From contig WTPW01000155.1 in the NCBI GenBank assembly GCA_009809945.1, forward strand, positions 364,059 to 428,058: a stretch of 64,000 nt of DNA, given 5' to 3'. A program made the position numbers and the translations under genes. This stretch comes from Gigaspora margarita. Lineage: Eukaryota > Glomeromycota > Glomeromycetes > Diversisporales > Gigasporaceae. Below the pieces are notes generated by a model. It searched no databases, was not told the origin of the DNA, and was given only the letters and a program-made list of their open reading frames with translations. This document shows positions 56,956-64,000 of this stretch, piece by piece (position 1 is the first letter of the stretch; the number at the start of each line of letters is the position of its first letter).

Positions 56956-57953
56956 TGTTACAGTTCTTGTACTCCTTACTATAACAACAACACGGCTACA
57001 GGGATCCTTTAGCAGTTTATAGCGGTGTCCAAGAGGCAGGTATAATTTCTTAGTCTGTAAGAAATTATACTCTTCTCTGTAGGTGGTTCGTGACAGTATT
57101 TAGAGTTAATAATAGTTTCTTTATTTAATAATAATAAACAAGAGGGCTATTCCTAGGCTTCTATTCCTAAGAAATCCCTTTTACAAGATATTTAGTAAAT
57201 ATAAAGAGAAGTGGGTGTCTGAGTCTAATTTGACTAAGGGAAATACTGTGTCTTTAAATACATTTTAGAATAAGCGGTATAAGCGTTGATTTACAATAAT
57301 AAACATTATAAGTAGTATAAGTGTTATAAGCGGTATAATCGTTATAAGCAGTATAATCATTATAAGTGGTATAATCATTATAAGCAGTATAAGCGGTATA
57401 AGCGTTATAAGCAGTATAAGCGTTATAAGCGGTATAAGCGTTATAAGTAGTATAAGCGTTATAAGCAGTATAAGCATTATAAGTGAGATGAACTATTCTA
57501 ACTGTCTAACTTCTCAGTAATAATAACAATATATAAAATAATAATAATAAAATAAAAAATAGAAAATTACTACGAATCACCACTGGTGATCATTACCAGT
57601 GATCTACAATGCATAAAACATTAATAAATGAAAATTAAATCTCTTTAATATTAAAAGGTTAGAAATTAGGATAGGGCTTAATATATAGTAAAATTTAGCA
57701 AGGAATTTTTTTTTTTGAATAAAAAAAAGTAGTTTCATAGACAAAATTTTAGGTTAGAAGCAATTTTAGCAATTTTTTAAAAAATTCTTTGTTTTTGTTA
57801 CACAAAAATTGATCTATATGTTACACCTGATCCTGGATTTTAATTGGTAAATTGATCACTGGTGATGATCACTGGTGGTGATAAATAGCAAACTTCTAAA
57901 AAATAATAATAATAATAAATATTCTAATAACATTAACTACTCATTCTATAACA
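56956..57953 (-). repeat. 5' LTR of the Ty3/gypsy element, carrying a MITE
   Basis: 998 bp. Minus the 335-bp insert at about 57561-57897 this equals the other LTR. It contains the GGTATAAGC minisatellite at 57265-57482. On the minus strand the LTR ends ...GTAACA and is followed by the primer-binding site. Confidence 0.85.
57561..57897. mobile_element. MITE inside one LTR
   Basis: The arms TCACCACTGGTGATCATTAC and (reverse complement) TCACCACCAGTGATCATCAC lie within slightly longer inverted ends starting AGAA...CTA. The insert is absent from the other LTR (48070-48733), which gives a clean empty site. The CACTGGTGATCA words are themselves palindromic. The exact target duplication is obscured by the AT-rich site. 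Confidence 0.7.
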
Positions 57954-58690
57954 CTATTAACAAAAATATAGACATACAAGTACTAGAACTATCTCACTTC
58001 TATCTATAATAGCAAATTAATAATATTTTGTTATATTTATCCAAATGATCAAGTAAATACTAAGTTACTAATATATTGTTTTTAGAGTATGTATACAAAA
58101 AGATAAAATTAAAAAAGAACTTTGTATCAATTATCACAAATGAGTACAAATAAATTTAAAAATATATTGTATCAAATTGCTTTAAATAAAACTGGATAAA
58201 TACAAAATTACCACTATAGTAAACTAGATTTTTCAAAATACAAATCTTATTAAGATATTAGATTATATAGCAAGTCTACTAATAATTAATAATTGGTTAA
58301 TTCTGAATACAAAGGTTAATAATAATCTTGAAGAATTTGTATACCAATTATGAATCAGATGATAATAATAAAGTAGAAAAGCATAGATCAAAAAATTCCT
58401 ATAATAGCAAATAAGAAAATCAAAATTTGAATAAATGCAAAAGTAAAAAAACTAAAAACAAAAAAAAAGAAAGTTTTTATTTTTTATTTTTATAACAATA
58501 AATAGTAATGTAAATTTAAAGAATTTAAAGAAGGCACAAATTATTAAATATTTCAAGACATAAGTCATTTATCTATAAACCTTTTAAACTACTATTCAAG
58601 TCACTAAATTCAATTGTACTATCAAATTACAAAACAACAACCTAATTCAATTGTACTAACTGCACTAATTTTCAAATCAGCTATAACCCA
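57954..58690. other. AT-rich stretch, nothing recognised
   Basis: No gene, terminal repeat or RNA-like structure could be supported between the LTR end and the duplicated block. Confidence 0.35.
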
Positions 58691-58694
58691 ATTT

Positions 58695-59215
58695 TTACAA
58701 GGCTATCTCCAAATTTCCAGGTCAGATGCATCATATTTATGTCAGCATTTAGCTCTAGTTGTTAGCAAGTTCTATAGCAAGATTATCAGCTGGGCATTTT
58801 TACTTAATAAATGGATCTGATTTATTAATAAATTTTTTTATAATCTTGGGCAAAATCGATCAATTCCGATCCAACTGACCATTATCCAATGCACTCCGAT
58901 GTACCAGACTGAATTTTGGACCCCTGTATGAGTTGTATTAATGAGGTAGTAAATCTGCTTTGTATTTTACAGAGCTGTCCCCAAATTTTGGGTCAGATGC
59001 ATCAGATCTAGGTCAGTGTTTAGCCCTACTTATTAGCAGGTTCTATAGCAAAATTATTAGCTAGGCATTTTTTACTTAATGAATGGATATGATTTATTAG
59101 TAAAATATTTTATGATCTTGGGACAAAATTAACCAATTCCGATCTAGCCAACTATTATTCCGATGCACTCTGATATATTCTGACCCAGAATTTTGGTGTT
59201 CCCCTGTATGAGTTT
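58695..59215 (+). repeat. Direct duplication of a ~270-bp unit
   Basis: Two diverged copies, about 58695-58935 and 58968-59215. Shared words include GGTCAGATGCATCA, TTCTATAGCAA, ATTTTTACTTAAT and CCCCTGTATGAGTT. The start and end words are the same in both copies. Function unknown. Confidence 0.7.
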
Positions 59216-59253
59216 TGTATTTCACCCTAATGTGATGATTATATCATATTTAA

Positions 59254-60067
59254 TGGGTATCCGTATGCTGTACTAAATTTAGTACAATGTACTAAATTTG
59301 TATAGTATAAAAGTTAAATTTTGAAAAATTGGTATTAATAATTTAAATTAAATTTATCCAATATATAATCCTATATTTATATTTTATTTTGGTATATTTA
59401 AAAATCAACTTGCTTATCAAAAGTTATATTAATATATTTAAAAATTAAATTGCTACTAAAAGTGTAACCAAAAAAACACTAAATTATAATAACAAAAAAT
59501 TTACTTAATAAAATTTTGTTAAATTTTTAATAAGGTTGTAGAGATAATTTTTCTGATTCTATTGATAGTAAAATCATTAAAATGTTTTAGTATATAAGAA
59601 GTTATAAGTAATTTAAGTTTACAAATTTTTACTATATTTTTACTATGTTTTACTATATAAAATATATAAAAGACTAACTTTTTTAGATGTGCATCACTAT
59701 AAAACTGGTTTATTTAAGCTATTTAAAAAAATTATTATTTATTTTTTTAACTATACCAAAATCAAAATAGGATCTCAAATATTCCAAAAATTTATTTTTT
59801 CTTTAATTATATTACAAGTTTTTTGTATACTATGATATTTTTACTGCTGTACTAAATTTAGTACAGCAGAATTTAAAAAAAATACAGCAAGTTTAAGAGT
59901 AAGCTATAAAAAATTTTTATTAATAAATATTACTAAAATTGTACAAAAGATAGTTCTAATATTCAAATATATTTTGGCAAAATTTGATTAAATTTGGTTA
60001 AATAATTGGTTCAAAATTATTTTTTTTGTATGTACTAAATTTAGTACAAAGCCCAAACGGATACCCA
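59254..60067. mobile_element. TTAA-flanked element with GTACTAAATTTAGTAC palindromes
   Basis: The ends TGGGTATCCGTATG and (reverse complement) TGGGTATCCGTTTGG are flanked by TTAA on both sides (59250-59253 and 60068-60071). The perfect palindrome GTACTAAATTTAGTAC lies at 59270-59285, 59849-59864 and 60032-60047. It is 814 bp with no transposase. The layout matches the element at 45817-47395, but with a different palindrome centre. Confidence 0.7.
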
Positions 60068-60091
60068 TTAACATAAATATCAAAATTACTA

Positions 60092-60168
60092 AAAATGTAG
60101 TTTTTTTATAATATAATTTTTGGCCAGTATATTGTTTCAGTATAATCTTATACTGGCCAGAAATTTTT
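60092..60168. repeat. Hairpin (GGCCAGTAT arms)
   Basis: TGTAGTTTT...TTTTTGGCCAGTAT pairs with ATACTGGCCAGAAATTTTT...AAAACTACA around a short loop. It is probably a minimal inverted-repeat element directly beside the TTAA element. Confidence 0.5.
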
Positions 60169-61499
60169 ATTATTGAAAACTACATTTTTATACCAAAAAT
60201 AATTATCGATAATCATAACAAAATTCGTAATATGATCTAAATTAGCTGAATTATACAAAATATAACTCTATATCTAAGATAGTGGTTCAAAAAATTTTGC
60301 ATGTTGTTAACCTGATCCAATCCAATGATTCAGATTCAGACCTCAGATTGAATCTGCAAAGCATTAATACTAGCTTTGTACTGCTGAGTAATATTACAAT
60401 CCAACCAATTTTTTACTTATACATTGGTTTCACTTTTGTTAATAAAATTTGTTAAAATTTTATAATATCAGACAAAATTATTTAGGTCAAAGTGGCTCGA
60501 GTTACACCATGTGCAAAATTTTTGGACATAATAACCCATCATTCAATATCGGTTCAATGTTTCAAAACATGACAGCAACTTTTTATAATTGGACTTAAAT
60601 TAAGAATCCCAATTACTATTTGATTTTCATAATTATTAATAATTATTATGTATCAACTACGTGATGCACATATCAAAATGATCCCAAATCTAATCAAACT
60701 AATATAATTATTGTATCAAACCCCATCTCTTCACCTTAAACCCATCTCCTATTTTTAAAGTTTTTTTTTTTGATATTAAGGTGAGGTCTTGCTTATATCT
60801 TTATTAGTAATTTAGAAAAGTTGCTACATGGAGTATACTTCTTTGTATAAATACAAAATTTAAATTACATGCAAGAATTGAAGCTCAGACTAATTTATCT
60901 GCGACCTAAACCTACTAGAGTGGTCAAGACTCATCTAGTTTGATAGAGTTAAAATAAAATTTATNGGTATACTATATTTAACCCAATGGANAGCCCAANA
61001 ACTGATCTTCTTAAGAGCTATACCAATAGGTGAACATGAATTTGGGTTAATATGAAGTTGATCAGGTTGGCCACAAGGACAACTATATGTAAATGTTCAG
61101 CGTAGAGATGGTTGCTTTTTGGATTGTAATATATTAGAGGTAGTATTAGAAGAAGGATAAGTAATGTTATTGGTTTTCTACTATAAAGCAAATTGGGAAC
61201 AATAAGGCTTCTATAATTGTTCATAGGATAATTCAGAGACTTGAAGAAGAATTTTTATAATAATTTGTGAAGCTAATTTTGAGGNTAAGTGGAANGGTCT
61301 AAGATCTTGAATAATTTGAGAAGGAATTAAGCCTTTAAGTGTAGTTTGAATATAATAAGGGGAAAGTAAGGCTGGTGATAAATAAAAGGCTGGGTGATTA
61401 TAAATAGTCTGGATCAGTTGAGATATAGTATTTGAGGAAAGGTCTAAATCTGTAGAGTTAATAGTATTAGTAATAGCAGTAAGAATAATCTGGTTAATA

Positions 61500-61600
61500 T
61501 TGTTTGCACCAGAACAATAAAGCTAGTGATTAGGAGAATCAGAGGTGTTGCATATAAAGCAGTTGGTATTTGGAAATAGGTTAGGATAAATTGAGTGAAA
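61500..61600 (-). pseudogene. LINE C-terminal Cys/His motif
   Basis: The minus strand reads NCFICNTSDSPNH, a stop, then LYCSGAN, fitting C-x2-C-x7-H-x4-C with the stop between His and the last Cys. This is the better-kept version of the motif at 43400. Confidence 0.6.
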
Positions 61601-61929
61601 GTNAGAGTATGAAGGTAGTTCATTTAAAAATAATTTGGTTTTAAAAGCTTTAAGATTGCTAAGTTTGAAGTTGGTAATATTATTTGAAGCTTTTTGATTA
61701 TTATTAAAGTATAACCAAGTAGAATTCCAATCAAAATAATAAGTGAAGTGAGACCATTCATTTGTGCATTGCTGAGAGGACCATAGAGCTATAATATGAG
61801 CTTTGCAGATATTTTTAATTAATCTTCGTATAGGTTGTAAAACTTGGGTATTTTCCTAGTATAGAGTATGAAAAGGAATATGAGAGTTGGTATAGTTAAA
61901 GTTGAGAAAAGAAGCAGAGATATGTTGAT

Positions 61930-62345
61930 TGGCTAGTTGATCAGCACGATTATTGAAAGGGTTGTCAGAATGAGCCTGAACTTTGTGTAATGTTAGTTGA
62001 ATATTAAAAGATTTAATAACATTAAGGNNTGTATGCNATATANNCCATGCNGTAAATTTNAATTTTTTTGAANANTTNGNATTAAGNTNNATNAGTTTAG
62101 TGTATTTGGATATAACTGATTGTGAATCAGTAAAAATTTGAATAATAGAGTTTTGTGGTACAGTAGCAATAGCAGATAGGATGAAATTAGTTCAGTGTGA
62201 TAAGAAGATGGCCAATATTTAAATTGGGCTAAAAACTCATGTACAATTTGATTGTTATGAAGTTGTACCCAACCAATACCCATAGAACATTGGTTAGTAC
62301 AGATNTTTTTAACAGAACCATCTGTATAGAAGATAAAAGATGCAT
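61930..62345 (-). pseudogene. LINE RNase H domain, degenerate
   Basis: On the minus strand: FIFYTDGSVK (about 62335-62305, catalytic D), MGIGWVQLHN (about 62285), SSYHTELISSYLLLL (about 62205-62160, catalytic E), then QAHSDNPFNNRADQLANQHI (about 61980-61925, the H and final D region). One open segment covers 61993-62631, but it ends in an N-rich tract before the last motif. Wild-type-like residues remain at each active-site position. Confidence 0.75.
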
Positions 62346-63639
62346 AATTATAATTGTTTTGAGCAATTGATTGTAATGATAGAGAAGTTTGGTTAGATAG
62401 AAAAAGATCAGAAACTAAACAATCAGAGATATTTAAAGTTGGAGGTGTAGGAATAGTAAGAGGATGTTTAATAGCAGTAGAGAGAATAAGATCTATATAA
62501 TTTGCATTAAGGTTAAGCTGCTTGTTTGGTTGAATTCTACTATAAAAAAGTGTAGATAATGTAGCAGATATTTCAATTGTACATGCAGAGGAAATACAGC
62601 TAGTATTAAGATTGCAGCCTGGGCAAGGCATACAAGAAATAGGAAAAAGTGGGTATAATTGGGATTGTAAAGTATCAATATTGGTAGACCAATGAGTAAT
62701 TGATATAGTATTTGAATGCTTGAAATATCTACAAGCTTTACCAATAATTATATTCTAATTAAGATAAGTAAGAAACCATGATTGGGGTTTTAAAGGTATA
62801 AAGCAAGTATAATAGGCAAAAGTATTAATACCTTGGGGTTGGTAATTGTTTAAAACTGAACAGTAAATATTGTTTTCAATAATAGTTTCCTCTACAAAGC
62901 TAAACCATAGTGGTTGTTTACTAGTAGGTAAATGGTGCAATCTGGGTGAAAGATGTTTCTATGAAAGGAGAGTTTGATTATCTGCAGAGCAAAGTTGTTC
63001 TAAGTAAAGAATTTGTTTATGACTAAGTTGTTGTTTAAATTTTTTGTATTTAGGATGGTGTTGTAGAATTTGTTCAAGCGGAAGGTTTCCACTATTAATA
63101 ACTTTGGGCCAAGTAATATTTGGATTTGCTATAATATTGATTTCTAGTCTTTTTAACAGAAGAATGATTTTAAAAGTAGTAGTTAGTCTATTAGGTCCAT
63201 CAATATTAGGAGAGTGGTGTTGTAGTATATTAGTTGTTGATCATAAGTTATTATGGAGTTGCTGTAATCTAATACGGGTAGAGATATCTAATAAATTAGG
63301 ATCATTAATTCATATTAAGAAGTTAGAAATATGATGTTGAAATTGTATATCCCATATATTGTGTATATTGTATAAATGTGGGTTAAGCATTGTGCTATTA
63401 GGAGTAGATTTTGATAAGTGTGATTTGTGCTTGGCAACAGTTAAATATTGTAGTAGAATTTTAGTACAAGTAGAGTATGGAAGAACTATATTATGTAATT
63501 GATATTCTAAAGTAGGAATTATGACAGTGTTGATAATATAGGTAATTTGTTTGTCTGTAATTTGTTTAGTATTAGCAGTTTGTATAAGATGTAATGCTTC
63601 AGCTCGAATAAGTTTAATTTGTTTTGTATTTTTGTTATC

Positions 63640-64000
63640 AAGTGTAAACCAACTCCAAGAAATTTAAAGGGTAATTAAAGAGTATAAGAGGTAGTATTTG
63701 GTAAAATATGATATAGAGTTGTATTTTTTTGATTAGAACAGAAAATAGATTTAGTAGGATTAATTTGTATATCTGCCATTTGGTAAAAAGAAGTAGCAGC
63801 AGAGATAATTGACTGAAGTTCTGTTAAGGATGAAGCAATCCATAGGGTGTTATCCATATAAGCTAAAACAGATGTAGAGCATTTAAGATGGTGTGTTTGT
63901 GATAAAGTAAGGTTGGTTTTCCAAGAAGTTTGTAAAGTATAACCAGTGAACTGGGTAGCAATATAGCTAATAAGTGGGTCATAGTAAATTCTCCAAAAAA
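63640..64000 (-). pseudogene. LINE reverse transcriptase, partial
   Basis: From the window edge inward on the minus strand: FWRIYYDPLISYIATQF, then AYMDNTLWIASSLTELQSII (63857 downward), then IQINPTKSIFCSNQ. The palm motif is Y-M-D-N rather than Y-x-D-D, as in the other LINE. The upstream catalytic D lies outside the window. A stop lies near 63674. Confidence 0.7.

Larger units (their letters stand above)
48070..57953 (-). mobile_element. Ty3/gypsy LTR retrotransposon, nearly full length, inactive
   Basis: Two LTRs (48070-48733 and 56956-57953) beginning TGTTATAG and ending ACA bound minus-strand coding remnants. The order is Gag, protease, CCHC knuckles, Cys-rich region, RT, RNase H, integrase. 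Integrase downstream of RNase H places it in Ty3/gypsy. A primer-binding site (TGGTGCC, two bases inside the right LTR) and a purine-rich tract (AAGGGGACAGAAA, beside the left LTR) are visible on the minus strand. Possible 4-bp target duplication CTAT. Stops and frame changes occur throughout. A SINE is inserted at 49512-50126. Confidence 0.85.
60760..64000 (-). mobile_element. LINE retrotransposon 3' half, continuing past the window end
   Basis: Minus-strand element. The A-tail is read as a T-run at about 60763-60772, followed by a short 3' UTR, then RNase H, and the reverse transcriptase starts at the window edge. Motifs equal those of the plus-strand LINE (IYYDP, AYMDN, TDGS, HTEL, ADQLA), so the two are one family. 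N bases cluster at 62028-62096. The 5' part, including the endonuclease, is outside the window. Confidence 0.8.

Overview
The window looks like a draft assembly piece of a very AT-rich, repeat-choked fungal nuclear genome. The best match is an arbuscular mycorrhizal fungus (Glomeromycotina, Rhizophagus-like). This is inferred from short GT-AG introns (70-109 bp), a WD40-like/ion-channel gene of a type I remember as expanded in that group, relics of other families I remember from it (Sel1 repeats, a Cys-rich family), and dense nested transposons. No database search was possible. Scattered N bases and single-base losses in homopolymers point to draft sequence.

Layout. 1-11.5 kb: no convincing protein gene. 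It holds hairpin repeats, small inverted-repeat elements, one tRNA-derived SINE (5162-5701, minus strand, 7-bp target duplication) and a 1.7-kb non-autonomous element (6110-7805) with terminal inverted repeats. 11.58-15.52 kb: the only well-supported host gene, a seven-exon predicted ion-transport membrane protein with one apparent one-base frameshift. 17.6-23 kb: three broken host-family genes (a Cys-rich family pseudogene, a second unknown-family pseudogene, Sel1-repeat relics).

23-35 kb: a patchwork of palindromic elements. These include a hAT-like 2.4-kb element (25075-27473) carrying a MITE and a poly(A) retroposon, a PIF/Harbinger-like palindrome (33162-34107) and a pair of long inverted arms near 30.7 and 34.8 kb. 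35-44.7 kb: a nest. A pogo-like palindromic element has been split by a plus-strand LINE. The LINE's reverse transcriptase is split by another pogo-like element, which holds a hAT-like element made of tandem hairpins, which holds a 253-bp hAT MITE.

45-47.4 kb: another hAT-like MITE and a TTAA-flanked element with a nested palindrome. 48.07-57.95 kb: an almost full-length but decayed Ty3/gypsy LTR retrotransposon on the minus strand. A SINE has inserted downstream of its integrase and a MITE lies in one LTR. It has an unusual Cys-rich region between protease and reverse transcriptase. 58.6-60.1 kb: a direct duplication and a second TTAA-flanked element. 60.76 kb to the window end: the 3' half of a second LINE on the minus strand, related to the first.

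The mobile elements are mostly dead or non-autonomous. Their insertion order can be read from target duplications, which makes the window a useful stratigraphy. The most interesting signals are the two TTAA-flanked elements sharing a GTACTA-N4-TAGTAC palindrome, the tandem-hairpin array, the GTCTC-type hairpin family, and the domain order of the LTR element.
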